IMG/VR virus record: IMGVR_UViG_3300035681_000034
Location: 1 to 46,365 of that record
Length of the DNA stretch: 46,365 bases
From: a virus
Reading direction: 5' to 3' (one strand)
Made by a program: the position numbers and the translations under genes. Under the pieces are notes generated by a model. It was given only the letters and a program-made list of their open reading frames with translations, did not search any database and was not told the DNA's origin. Shown here piece by piece: positions 17,101 through 25,125 of this stretch (position 1 is its first letter; each line of letters starts with the position of its first letter).

Positions 17101-20100
17101 CATCCACTGCTCAAGCGCAGATCCAGGGCTCTTGCGTGTGAACGGAACCGACTCTGCTTTCTTGCGCTCCGCAAAAGTCTTTTGTGCAGCTTCGAGATTT
17201 GCTACTGCGTCCTTGTACTGCGCACTCAGTGCAGCCAATTCCTGACCAGCAAGATCCGCACCCTCACGCCGCTCCATACGCGACACCAGCGCGTTGATGT
17301 CGCCGGTAATGCGGTCCACTTCACGCTTGGCTACCGCAACTTCCGTGTCCAGCAACTGCCGATGCAGCCCATCAATCTGGAGCTGAATGCGGTCGTATTC
17401 AGCCTGTGCCAGTTCAAGGCGGCGCTGCGTGTAGTCGCGGATTTCTGCCGGGGTCAACTGCCCAGCGCCGTACATGGGGCGACGCAGCGCGGCTTCGTGA
17501 GCGGCAAGCTTGCGATACCACTCCTTTGCCATCAGTTCGGCTTCAGGCAGCAACCGCCCCTGCGCCTCGCGGCGAGACAGGTACTTCTCAAGCGTAGCCA
17601 TGTGCGCCTGCACCTGCTCGATGTCAGATGCCCAGCCCTCGCCTTGCTTGGCGGCACTGACTGCTTGATTCAGTGCATCTTGTACGGGACCAACGTCCGC
17701 GTCGGTCTTTTCTGCCGCTGCACGACGGAAGACAAACTGTGCAGGAGAGTACTTTGTAGGGGCTTGTGACGTGCGTACTTGCGCACCGCGCCTACCGATC
17801 AGCGCCTGCAACTCGACAATTTTCTGCAGCAACACCATCGCACGCGGAGGCGTACGCACCTCAACGGCAGGCGTCTCTTTCTCAGCAGCAAGTCGGGCCT
17901 CAATCGCATCGACCGTGTTGTTCGCTGCGCGGCTGGTGGCCTCGGCGTTGCGTTGAGCAATCAGCGCGTCATCGGCAGCGGCACGAAGGGCTTCCTGTTC
18001 CTTCTCCTTGAACTCCGTTTCTGCCCCGCGCTTTGCCGCCTGTGCCTGGGTCAAACGGGTCTTAGCTGCAGCAAACGTACCTTCAGGCGCAATGCCAAGG
18101 TCCTTGCCAAACTTCTCTGCAAGACGCTGCGCCTGATCCATGATGGCAGACTTGCCGCGCATGCCTGCCATCGCCCTGCCAACCTCACTGCGTGCTGCCG
18201 CACGGCGCTCTCCTGCCGTTTGCAACTCGGCTTGTGCACGCTCCGTGGCTGCAGCAAACAAATCACCCGTAGCCTGATCCTGCGGAACGGCCTGCGCCTT
18301 GGCGGCGTCCACTTCTTCCTGGGTGGCGGGCGCACTGATGTTGTCGATGCGCTGACGCAGCGCGTCAAAGATCTGCTTCTTGCCCCGGTCTGAAGTCTCT
18401 GGTGTGTACTGCTGGTCTGCAGCCTCGTTCAGTTCTGCAAGCTCCCGAGCCCGCATATCCTCGACAAGCGCTTGTTCTTCGGGCGTGGCCTTGTACTCAG
18501 CCATCTTGCGCGGCTTGTTGTACCGCACCTCGGTGCCTTCAACCGTGGGTTCGTACCCAGTGAACGCACGCTCGCCAAGCACAAGCTCACGCCGCGCTTC
18601 ACGCGGACCCTTGGCAACAACCCGGGGCTTAGCTGCGCCACCACCCACCGTGTAGAAGTCCACAAGGTTCTGCAGCGTACGGTTAAGCTGCGCTGCCTGG
18701 GGCGTCAGCCCTTGCTGCGTGGACAAGCTCCTGTATGCCTTGTACAGGTTGTTCAGTTCCCCAACACGCTCGGGCTCAGACCTGAACGCAGACGCGTAAC
18801 CCAGCAGACGACCTGCACGGTCGCCGCCCTCAATCTGACGTATGCGGGCGTTGATACGCTGAAGCTGCTGCGCAATCGCTTCCTGCCGCTTCTTCTCATC
18901 GACCTTGGCTTTGCCCTTGGCCTGTTGCAGATCCGCGTTGAGCTTGGCTCTGAACTCGTTCTGCAGGTCCGCATCACTCTTGTCCAGCGGCACAAGCCCT
19001 GACGCATCGCGCTGCAGTCGAATCTCTTGGATGGCCGCAGCAATCGCCTCGTTACGCGAAGCTTGCGCCTGCTCCAGCATCGGGGTCATGCGCCGCTTAG
19101 CTGCCTCTGCCATCTCCGGCGTACGGGCAACTTCCGACAACCCCTGGGGAGTACCCATGTACTGGGTCAGCTTTTCGTACTGGGCAAGCTCAGATGCGTT
19201 CTCCGACACCTTGGCAATAGCCGTCTTGCGCGTGTCGGCCAGACGCTGGATACGGGACTCCAGTTCCTCCGCCGAAGCAGGCGCTGCACCAGCGACTTCA
19301 GTAAGCGCTTTGTCAAGCTGTGCTTCGGTTTCAGGAGACAGTACCGGGGCCGGAGCCTGCCCCACCAGAGGTGCAGGAGCAAACGATTCGTACTCTTTAC
19401 GGGCAGCAAGAAGCTGCTGCAGCGCACGGGGGCCATCGGGCGTACCCTTGGCTTTCAGGTACGTGTCTGCAGCAGCGCGGTAGCGTTGGCGTGCCGTCTC
19501 AAGCGCCTTGATCTGTTCTTCCCGCTCCGGGGAAATGACCGCCTCTTCCTTGCGGACAGGCGCAACCGCCATCGCCTCTTCTTCACGCAGACGCTCTTCC
19601 GCTTCAATGGACTGTTTCCAAGGCGCAAACGTGTCTGCGGTTTCACCGGGTCCGTACAGATCGGGCCGCGTTTTTTCAAGTGCTGCTGCTTCTTGTTGCT
19701 CTTGTGTGCTTAGTAACTCTGACAGCTTTTTATACAGCGAAGTGTTCTGCTTAGCTGTCAGGTTGGGGATGTTGGGTTTTGTGTTTACAAGTTGCCGCGC
19801 TATTACGGGGTCTTGTAGCAGATACTGTGCGTAAATATCTGCTTGCTCTTTTGGCTCTGCACTGTCAGCCAGCGCTTGCTCGTTTGCCAGCGCAATACGC
19901 TGCTTTGCATAAGCAAGCGTCGGGGCAGTTGGCTTGATTGCCGGGAAAATTTCATCGTCTTCAACCGTGGTACGCGCACGTTCTCCAGGCGCAATACCTT
20001 TGATTGGCGCAGTCTCGGTCTGCTCCATCTGGTACTCCAGTGGGCTCATCCCGGCAACGCGTTGCTGCTCCTTCAACTGAGCAATCTCTGCCTTGCGTGG

Positions 20101-21324
20101 CACGTACTCAGCAGCCAAGGGCTGCAGCACATCCTTGAGGTGCGCGTTGCGGGCATCGACGGCTTGCCTGTAGGCCATCTGCTCTTCGGGTAGTGCGTCT
20201 TTGGCGGGGCGCTTGGGCACCGCCGCCTGCAACTCCTTCATGCGCTGCACTGCCGCTTGGTAGTCAGCGTCAAGCTTGAGCGCGTAGCCCGGGTCTTTCT
20301 TCTTTTCTGCCTCTGCCTTCGCTGCGGCTGCACGCTCCTCAGCAGCTTTCGCTTGCTCTTCTACTGCCAGCTTCCTGCGGGCAGCACCGGGCTCAGTCAC
20401 GCGTGTGGCTGCACCGATGGTCGGGCCGACCAGACCGGCAAGGTAGGCGTTCTCGCCATACTCACTGAGCGCCTCAGGAGACAGCACGTCCAGCCCCGCT
20501 TGGCGGCGCTCGATAACCGCCTGCGCCACCTCGACTGGGATCTCAGCCAAGCCTACGGCAGCACCACGCCCCGCAGCACCCAGACGCGACCGTCCAGCAG
20601 CCTTGACAAGCTCTTCACGCGCCTTGGCTGTAGTCAGCGCCGCATCATCGGTGACCCCCAGAATACCCTTGACCACGCGTTTGCCCAAGACCAGCGCCGT
20701 GCCTGCGGCCTCGATACCGGCTTGACCTGCGGCGGCAGCAGCGGCAGCGCCACGGTCGATCTTGACCTGCTCACCACGCTCCATCTGCTCGGCAGCTTGG
20801 CGCTCGACGTTGGAGCCAAAAAACTGCGGCAGCAGCGTAGCGCCTGCACCCAGGATGCCGCCCGCAATCGTCCCCACGCCCGGAGCAACGGCAGTACCAG
20901 CCATCGCACCCAGCTTGGCACCACCGGCCATCGCAGCAAGCTGTGCACCCTGCCCAGCGACCGCCCGGGGGATCTGCGACAACAACTCGCCTGCGGCAGG
21001 CAACAGCCCCCGCTCCTCGTAGGCTTTGCGCAGTGCAGCAAAGGACGGGCCTTCACCGGCTTCAGCAGCTATCTGCTGACTGCGCTCAACACCGGCCCTG
21101 GCTGATTCCTCAGGCGTAGCCAGTGCACCGATACCCGTGCGACTTGTGGAGAAAAGCTGCTTGCCTCCCCGAACAAGCTCACTGCCGATGGTGGATTCTT
21201 TGGGTGCTGGGGCTTGTTGCTTCTGTTGTCGGTGCGTGTAGTTTGCCCACTGCCACGCGGTGGTCTCATCAGGAGCGTTTACTTCGTACGTCTTACCTTC
21301 GACCGTTACGTCATACGTGGGCAT
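11092..21324 (-). CDS. Giant polyvalent virion protein (3410 aa) with zincin and ADP-ribosyltransferase-like modules
   Basis: ATG at 21324 with TAAGGAGT just upstream. Layout: N-terminal YDVTVEGKTYEVNAPDE module; Ala/Gly-rich hydrophobic zipper about residues 120-170 (GTAVAPGVGTIAGGILGAGA), possibly membrane-penetrating; long charged coiled-coil region about 300-1800; zincin motif HEVGAH (His1945, Glu1946, His1950); ART-like module beginning WHGTGKPF (His2077) with GSGEGAQVFGWGTY and ending near NYVDFYDKDEG (about 2470); C-terminal helical LPD38-like domain (about 2500-3410, including RNIAAKNVAYELADAGL). Large polyvalent proteins of this kind are thought to be packaged and injected with phage DNA to act on host targets. 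Catalysis by either module is inferred from motifs. It is the last gene of the late block. Confidence 0.9.
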   Translation of the reverse strand: MPTYDVTVEGKTYEVNAPDETTAWQWANYTHRQQKQQAPAPKESTIGSELVRGGKQLFSTSRTGIGALATPEESARAGVERSQQIAAEAGEGPSFAALRKAYEERGLLPAAGELLSQIPRAVAGQGAQLAAMAGGAKLGAMAGTAVAPGVGTIAGGILGAGATLLPQFFGSNVERQAAEQMERGEQVKIDRGAAAAAAAGQAGIEAAGTALVLGKRVVKGILGVTDDAALTTAKAREELVKAAGRSRLGAAGRGAAVGLAEIPVEVAQAVIERRQAGLDVLSPEALSEYGENAYLAGLVGPTIGAATRVTEPGAARRKLAVEEQAKAAEERAAAAKAEAEKKKDPGYALKLDADYQAAVQRMKELQAAVPKRPAKDALPEEQMAYRQAVDARNAHLKDVLQPLAAEYVPRKAEIAQLKEQQRVAGMSPLEYQMEQTETAPIKGIAPGERARTTVEDDEIFPAIKPTAPTLAYAKQRIALANEQALADSAEPKEQADIYAQYLLQDPVIARQLVNTKPNIPNLTAKQNTSLYKKLSELLSTQEQQEAAALEKTRPDLYGPGETADTFAPWKQSIEAEERLREEEAMAVAPVRKEEAVISPEREEQIKALETARQRYRAAADTYLKAKGTPDGPRALQQLLAARKEYESFAPAPLVGQAPAPVLSPETEAQLDKALTEVAGAAPASAEELESRIQRLADTRKTAIAKVSENASELAQYEKLTQYMGTPQGLSEVARTPEMAEAAKRRMTPMLEQAQASRNEAIAAAIQEIRLQRDASGLVPLDKSDADLQNEFRAKLNADLQQAKGKAKVDEKKRQEAIAQQLQRINARIRQIEGGDRAGRLLGYASAFRSEPERVGELNNLYKAYRSLSTQQGLTPQAAQLNRTLQNLVDFYTVGGGAAKPRVVAKGPREARRELVLGERAFTGYEPTVEGTEVRYNKPRKMAEYKATPEEQALVEDMRARELAELNEAADQQYTPETSDRGKKQIFDALRQRIDNISAPATQEEVDAAKAQAVPQDQATGDLFAAATERAQAELQTAGERRAAARSEVGRAMAGMRGKSAIMDQAQRLAEKFGKDLGIAPEGTFAAAKTRLTQAQAAKRGAETEFKEKEQEALRAAADDALIAQRNAEATSRAANNTVDAIEARLAAEKETPAVEVRTPPRAMVLLQKIVELQALIGRRGAQVRTSQAPTKYSPAQFVFRRAAAEKTDADVGPVQDALNQAVSAAKQGEGWASDIEQVQAHMATLEKYLSRREAQGRLLPEAELMAKEWYRKLAAHEAALRRPMYGAGQLTPAEIRDYTQRRLELAQAEYDRIQLQIDGLHRQLLDTEVAVAKREVDRITGDINALVSRMERREGADLAGQELAALSAQYKDAVANLEAAQKTFAERKKAESVPFTRKSPGSALEQWMKGAQDRFDVSVQRFKDKQAALERQATAPAATPAITAAERRAEVEKQRSGLSIPELQAQLEGALKAQTKLKKRGSKKQREALAEKIAGLRAQIGRLKGESTFGTEYYAESEQAQAAQDAREEAEAREAGKEETTRAGRRKAAKEIFGVQRTIAETGEVPQATKDANKLDAVIKNNRQAFEMAVEQGFKSTAIRPQKRGKSATPERLMRTPLEGIAYRLRQEIVEKLAAPRTKKQNQELNRLREQLYGLEQAINTAPVTVEERRRTARAIWAKLPKDMRQDTVDKLGGRLPSGGISMSFFDRFADALETTVIRERLGQPISQAPVTTMTKAELAPIQAETEKRVAATMAATEELRTKYYEQKEKELSDKARLKGTIDEATQRQIEKEANEFADRVVQRIKEEEAREATQRMTEPMRGKPSAEGDIEFSRGKPAEGLTKEELIAELERALGQKGLLDTQNVLIVVESLAELKEGNVTTQVGARKMVPVSALRKRRVSLPPALRDNLDTIPDDAKGFVYDGKAYLIAENIGKDHALGVLLHEVGAHIGFRNFFNTAQYNALVETVKRWSNSKANTLEAKIGRAAKERVEAAKTPEEQVNDELLAYAVEEAFNAGVEPSGVKSGNAVQNWLRIIVDGFKRALEKFGLAPQKLKVGDLVNMAYGAANLELRGTWHGTGKPFKEFDFTYMGSGEGAQVFGWGTYRASAHSTAKFYQRQEAEKQLRQWQNDPKIKEWQASLTENIMFDGRKLSSERDRLQKLIQSSDPDTSRKAFADAYVFDLLARRARENDFKLSPAKIAENITNKGELIGLDNETKVAAQKTVDSIIAGDLKIVMPFQGDFLLQDNVAYYKNKDYLESTLPVERWMDIDDLVDAAVDEAKDKTYAAVAEALSRVYKEKLASYEKLAKASGYFAAKAADLRKIDVDAIVYHPLPEPPIPEPKGAFARVMSTRPDEEYFVLDLPLDQQAPKVQNAISELLNSTDAVKDKARLRSVLNAKMDGDDRASDLAEALRWIPAKPTQAPTSKAPAMKRRSDKAISYLLREYGIAGYKYLDAPSRDRNITRDSKFNYVDFYDKDEGSAIVAWDIDRVGPAEGILFSRNLPTASRVANQIIGKQPTVLDSIKKSLFGLAFRTQVIDALAPLEQIAYTSMDALKGSQMMYYLRKYGMRNNMTQEAIENGVAQVQEITRPDGQKERIIEAVQGANIKDIVKRLAAKDVIKEAGSADAANRLFTLYMSAIRGENKGFDKLNFGRAAALSELQKIERELASPRLEPQEKTQLNARKAYLEKNLDSMPTEADFRAAKAEIDANPTLKKAFDEAREMYNEYNTDLLNFLVQTGAISKDEAARLLRAKDYIPYYRMRGGNAELMIGGETPIRIGNLKDSPHLQELVGGEEPIFDFLTSSVQNTSMLLDMGLRNIAAKNVAYELADAGLASKPARAGKTGAPKGTLEFKLDGEDYFVRVDTDYIGVPSDLLVKGMAGIPTMLPQGLRLMGIPAQILRRAVTSTPVFAAKQLFRDSLGAYMLSGSDAPPLLSAVNQLRKASPLKARGVTGGQTFTGTTEDISRLLKEMQEGRPGWMKAFTKMEAMAHKADAATRQSQYESYRAQGLSDMEAELMALESMNFSKRGLSPTMHMASMLVPFLNAQIQGLDVLYKALTGNMPFNDKLDIQRKLFTRGASMFALTMAYAAAMQDDEEYKNAPPDVKYGNWFVRLPFLDEMAGEKVTLRVPIPFEVGYIFKALPEMLYNSMKSDRGAKEAFEALNHILIQIVPGGSSMVPIEIGGAKIPVPVPIPAAMKPVIEVGLGKSFFTGRDLESAREQQEVPGMRYRERTSEIAKYIGESVNFSPIRIEALVNGYTGGLGLLALQALSLPLPKADVVVPEKRWSELPLVGPMFQPADASNIIDGVYKDFQKVTQAKTTYDNLIVKGETGKAQAFLQENLQLIMMNQMAGEYRQMMGELTKNERIIRGSKLTEEEKRKLVDQIKAAKIQIAASVRAVLERKEPQAAPA

Positions 21325-21333
21325 TGCGACTCC

Positions 21334-23100
21334 TTACTGACCGGGCTTCAGTTTAACGGCTCCAGGGGGCGGAACACTACCGGGCGCGGACGAACTTGCG
21401 GCGCTCATCACCATCACGAAGTCGTTAAAGTCAGGGAACTTTTGCTGCAACATGAAGTTTTTGCTCCACTGCTCCATAAGCTCTTGACGCGTCTTAGGCG
21501 CTTGCTTAATACCCTGCACTTCTGAGAACAGCTTGCGATTCTCAGGATCGCGCAGCCACTCCATCAAGCGTACTTCTGCGGGAGTGCGGTCAACTTCACG
21601 CTGTACTTCACGGTTTGCTTTACCTTCAGCCGCACGAGCATCAATTTCCATCTGCGTACGTTGCGTAGCTCCGTATTGGGCCATCGCAGAGTCATATGCT
21701 TTACCTGCGATGTCTGCACGCTTTACGCCCAAGTCAATGCTGCCTTGTATAGCAAACTTACGGGAGGCAGCGAATGCATCAGAAGCACGCTGTTCAGCCG
21801 CAAGCATCGCCTTCGCATCATCTCTGGCTTCTGCACGGCGGGCTTCTTCGATGCTTGCAAACGCCTTTTGGCGTTCCTTAGCAGCCTTACTGAAATCTTT
21901 GAGCGCTTCTTGGTACTGTTTGGTACCCACCATTGCGCCTTGGGCGATGTTCTGAAGCGCATTAGGAGAACCGCCCGCCATCATGGCAAGACCCGCGTTG
22001 ATGATTGCAAAAGCCTTTGACTGCTCTATTTCCTTTGCGGAACCAGCTTCTTCTTTTTTGAGTAGCGCTTCCAGGCCTGCGCCTGCCTTGTCGTCGCGCT
22101 TAAGCAAGGTCTTTGCACGCGCAAGATCTGCAGCTATGCGTGCATCTTCGGCGGCTTGGTTTTCAGAAAGTCGCCGGTCAAGGCCTTCACTGTCTAAGAA
22201 CTGCGCTGCCGTCTCTTTTGCCCCTGCTACCGTGGGCTGTGCCATTACCGGTGCAGTCGGTGCTGCCGCTACGGGCCCTGGCCCTGCTTGTGGGCGTTTC
22301 CCTGGCCCTGGCCCTGGCCCTGGTCCAGGCTGTGGCGCAGCCGCAGGGGCCATAGACGGGCCCACATCGATATCTGCTACCCCTGTCTTGCCTTGGCGTG
22401 TAGCAACGGGGGCGGCAGCAGCCGCGAGAGCGGACGGAGCAGCGGCAGAAGTCGCAAGAGCAGGCGAAGAAGATTCTCCGCGCAAACGCGCTACTAGCGC
22501 GTCCAGCAGCGGACGTTCAACAAGCGATGTGCTCCCTGATGCCTGACGCAGCCGCGCCCTGCGAATGCGTTCCATGACGGGAAGACTGGGGTCGTCTTGC
22601 ATGTCTTCAGTCACGCTGCCCGTCGCCCCGTTATACCGAGCCACGCCGCCCTCGGCCATGCCAACAACTTCTTCCTCGTCGGGGTACCCAGCGATGCCGC
22701 CGTCAGCCATCCTAGCCATGCCGGTTTTGAGCGTAGGCAGTCCTGCAAGACGCGGATCTTGCGGTGGCATATTGATCTGCGGTCCGCGTTGCGGCGGCAT
22801 CGGCCCGCCTTGCGGCATCGGCCCACCTTGCGGCATCGGCCCGCCTTGGCCTTGTGGGGGCATCGGCATCTGCGGCATCTGGCCTATTGAAGCCACTGCT
22901 TGGTCTACGACCTTGGGCGGTTCCCCACCCATCGCCCGCGCTTGTGCCGCCATGCGCATCTGTTTACGCGCAGTGTCTTCTTGTATGGCTAGCGGCAACA
23001 AGAAGGGGTCGTTCTTGTGCATTGCAGCGAACTGCTGCAATTGCGGATCGGGCAACTGCCGCAGCGTGGAAAGGATACTTGCTATGTTTCCGAATTCCAT
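21334..23100 (-). CDS. Putative internal virion protein with Pro/Gly repeats and coiled coil
   Basis: 588 residues. The N-terminal helical segment (NIASILSTLRQLPDPQLQQF) is followed by a tandem GGPMPQ repeat (about 85-108) and two copies of the recurring GG motif (MARMADGGIAGY, GMAEGGVARYNG; about 130-155). A second low-complexity PGPGPGPGPG stretch lies near residue 270. The C-terminal half (about 290-540) is a long charged coiled coil (ARIAADLARAKTLLKR, FSKAAKERQKAFASIEEARR). No enzyme motif. Its place between the giant protein and a Q-rich protein suggests the set of proteins that fill or exit the podovirus core; this is inferred from position. Confidence 0.82.
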   Translation of the reverse strand: MEFGNIASILSTLRQLPDPQLQQFAAMHKNDPFLLPLAIQEDTARKQMRMAAQARAMGGEPPKVVDQAVASIGQMPQMPMPPQGQGGPMPQGGPMPQGGPMPPQRGPQINMPPQDPRLAGLPTLKTGMARMADGGIAGYPDEEEVVGMAEGGVARYNGATGSVTEDMQDDPSLPVMERIRRARLRQASGSTSLVERPLLDALVARLRGESSSPALATSAAAPSALAAAAAPVATRQGKTGVADIDVGPSMAPAAAPQPGPGPGPGPGKRPQAGPGPVAAAPTAPVMAQPTVAGAKETAAQFLDSEGLDRRLSENQAAEDARIAADLARAKTLLKRDDKAGAGLEALLKKEEAGSAKEIEQSKAFAIINAGLAMMAGGSPNALQNIAQGAMVGTKQYQEALKDFSKAAKERQKAFASIEEARRAEARDDAKAMLAAEQRASDAFAASRKFAIQGSIDLGVKRADIAGKAYDSAMAQYGATQRTQMEIDARAAEGKANREVQREVDRTPAEVRLMEWLRDPENRKLFSEVQGIKQAPKTRQELMEQWSKNFMLQQKFPDFNDFVMVMSAASSSAPGSVPPPGAVKLKPGQ

Positions 23101-23103
23101 GAC

Positions 23104-25116
23104 TTAACCCATTCTGCTGATAGCCAGTTCTGCCAACCCGGCGGGACGACTGTTTACTGCGCCACCTTTGGCGAACAGCTTACCAAAGCCTGCTGCTGCT
23201 GTGCCCAAACCCACCAACTGAGAGCCCATAGAAGGTGGTTGCTGGTACATCGTAGTCGCGCTCTGCGACATCGGCAAGCCGCGCAGCATGTCGGACATGA
23301 AGCCCAACTGCTTGTACGGCTGATTCTGCGCATTCAAGAAGTCTTGGTACTGCCCGCCAAGGATGTTCTGCGCTTGCTGTTGTTGCTGAACGCCGTACTG
23401 GCTCATCAACTGGTTCATACCCATGTTCTGGCCGAACTGCTGCTGCCCGATCTGCCCAAGCTGCCCTGCACCTTGCATGGCAGTCTGCAACCCTTGGAGC
23501 CCCAAGCCTGCGCCAAACTGCCCAGACTGCTCGTTAAGCTGCTGCGCAGCTTGCCCGTACTGAGCGCCTAGCCCTGCGCCCTGCATAAGCTGACCGTAAC
23601 CAAACTGCCGGGACTGCTCAGCCATCTGCTGCGCGTTCATCCCTGCTTGCTGGTTCGCCATCTGCGCCTGCAGACTCTGCCCTGAACCTAGCTGCTGCAC
23701 GCCCAACATTGCGGACAAGTTCTGCTGCCCGGTATTGAACCCCATCTGCTGGTTCGCCAGCGCCGCCTGCAGTGCCTGTTGCGCCGTCAGCCCCTGCGCC
23801 TGGAGGTTGTTGGCCGCGTTCTGCACCGCTGCCTGCTGCGAAGCGCTCAAGTTTGCCAGCGTTGTCTGCAACCCTGTCTGCGTGCCTAGTTGCTGAGTGC
23901 CCAGTGCTGACTGCAGGTTCTGCTGGCCCACGGTGAGACCTGCTTGCTGATTGGCAAGTGCAGCCTGCAGTGCCTGCTGAGCAGTCATGCCACTAGCTTG
24001 CAACTGCGCCGCTTGGTTCTGAACTGCTGTCTGCTGCGCAGCGTTGAGATTCGCCATGCCCGCTTGCAGACCTGTCTGCGCACCCAACTGTTGCGTACCA
24101 AGCTGGGACTGCAAGTTTTGCTGCCCTACAGTGAGACCTGCTTGCTGGTTTGCTTGCTGCGCAGCCAACCGAGCCTGTTGCTCTGCGTTGAACTGTTGCT
24201 GGGCCTGCTGGTAAGCAGACTGCGTACCCCGCGTCTGGATGTCTCCCTGCTGCATCGCAAGGTTGCGTGCCGCTTCTGCGTTCTCGATGGCCTGCCGCGC
24301 ACCACCAAACGCCCCGGCCTGGGCAAACTTAGCCCCTCGGGAAGTAGATGCAATGTCCGCCTGTCTTTGTGCTTCGCGCTTCTCGATGTCCACCACATTC
24401 TGCATGTAGGGCGACATGTAGGCCGACGCAGACCCGGGCTGCGCAAAAGACTGCGTGAAGACACGTTCCGCAGGCCCCATCTGATAGGCTCGAAGATCCG
24501 GCGCGTACTGCATCTGTGCTGCAGTAGCCGTTGGTGCCGTGACGGTGCTCCCCCTAACCTCCTGGGCAGGACCCATCTGATAGGCTCGAAGATCCGGCGC
24601 GTACTGTGCTTGCGCAGCGTTGATGGTCGGTGACTGCACCGCCATCGAGCGCACGCGCTCAGGGTCGCCCATCTGGTAGTACTTGAGGTCAGACGAGTCC
24701 ACGCCTGGAGCGGTGAACTGTGACGGCTGATACGCGGTAGGCGCAGCAAACTGGTTCGTAGCCTTCCCAGGCGTGTAACCGTAGTTCAGTGCGCGAAGAC
24801 CTGCAAGACCGGCGAGAGACGCTGCGTCCTCCATCGCCTTGGGCTGTCCCATCTGCTCTGCTTGAGCAAAAGCCTTCTGTTGCAGTGGACTGAACTGCGC
24901 GAAGCGATCGCCCTGGTACTGCTGGTACGGCTGAAAAGACTCCGGGATAGGCAGACCTGCCGCATCACGGGCGATGCCGTCTGGCTTCGACGGATCGGCC
25001 TTGTACTTATACATTGTCCCCGCTACGTCGCCCAGCAACTGCTCGACATACGGACGTGCATAGTCAGGGATTGTGGTCTGCGTCTGCCTGATTTCTTGGA
25101 TCTGTGGTTCAGCCAT
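23104..25116 (-). CDS. Gln-rich tandem-repeat virion protein
   Basis: 670 residues. N-terminal domain (about 1-130) is ordinary (DYARPYVEQLLGDVAGTMY). Residues about 145-225 hold three copies of a 32-residue unit ending YQMGxPxxV. About 325-490 hold three copies of a 66-residue Q/A/L-rich unit (GLTVGQQNLQSQLGTQQLG and TAQQALQAALANQ). The remainder is Gln/Gly-rich, and the C-terminus carries the recurring motif LFAKGGAVNSRPAGLAEL. Such Q-rich, helix-forming repeats fit an internal head or ejection protein; no catalytic motif is visible. It lies 3 nt upstream of the previous gene's start. Confidence 0.85.
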   Translation of the reverse strand: MAEPQIQEIRQTQTTIPDYARPYVEQLLGDVAGTMYKYKADPSKPDGIARDAAGLPIPESFQPYQQYQGDRFAQFSPLQQKAFAQAEQMGQPKAMEDAASLAGLAGLRALNYGYTPGKATNQFAAPTAYQPSQFTAPGVDSSDLKYYQMGDPERVRSMAVQSPTINAAQAQYAPDLRAYQMGPAQEVRGSTVTAPTATAAQMQYAPDLRAYQMGPAERVFTQSFAQPGSASAYMSPYMQNVVDIEKREAQRQADIASTSRGAKFAQAGAFGGARQAIENAEAARNLAMQQGDIQTRGTQSAYQQAQQQFNAEQQARLAAQQANQQAGLTVGQQNLQSQLGTQQLGAQTGLQAGMANLNAAQQTAVQNQAAQLQASGMTAQQALQAALANQQAGLTVGQQNLQSALGTQQLGTQTGLQTTLANLSASQQAAVQNAANNLQAQGLTAQQALQAALANQQMGFNTGQQNLSAMLGVQQLGSGQSLQAQMANQQAGMNAQQMAEQSRQFGYGQLMQGAGLGAQYGQAAQQLNEQSGQFGAGLGLQGLQTAMQGAGQLGQIGQQQFGQNMGMNQLMSQYGVQQQQQAQNILGGQYQDFLNAQNQPYKQLGFMSDMLRGLPMSQSATTMYQQPPSMGSQLVGLGTAAAGFGKLFAKGGAVNSRPAGLAELAISRMG
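23650..24145 (-). repeat. Tandem 198-bp (66-codon) repeats, 2 full copies plus 1 partial
   Basis: Copies begin near 24145, 23947 and 23749 (minus strand). The first two are alignable over their full length (QNLQS[Q/A]LGTQQLG ... TAQQALQAALANQ); the third is diverged and truncated. All are in frame, so copy number can change without breaking the protein. Confidence 0.85.
24476..24606 (-). repeat. Exact 35-bp direct repeat, 96-bp period
   Basis: The same 35 bases occur at 24476-24510 and 24572-24606 (each begins CCCATCTGATAGGCTCGAAG on the plus strand). They encode QYAPDLRAYQMG. A more degenerate third copy follows near 24660-24690. The exact identity suggests a recent duplication or gene conversion. 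Confidence 0.9.
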
Positions 25117-25125
25117 GATCGGTCC

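Noticed and set aside
23650-24606. Regular repeats considered as a CRISPR array or origin iterons
   Set aside because: Repeats are in frame, encode Q-rich protein units, and lack unique spacers or AT-rich unwinding DNA.
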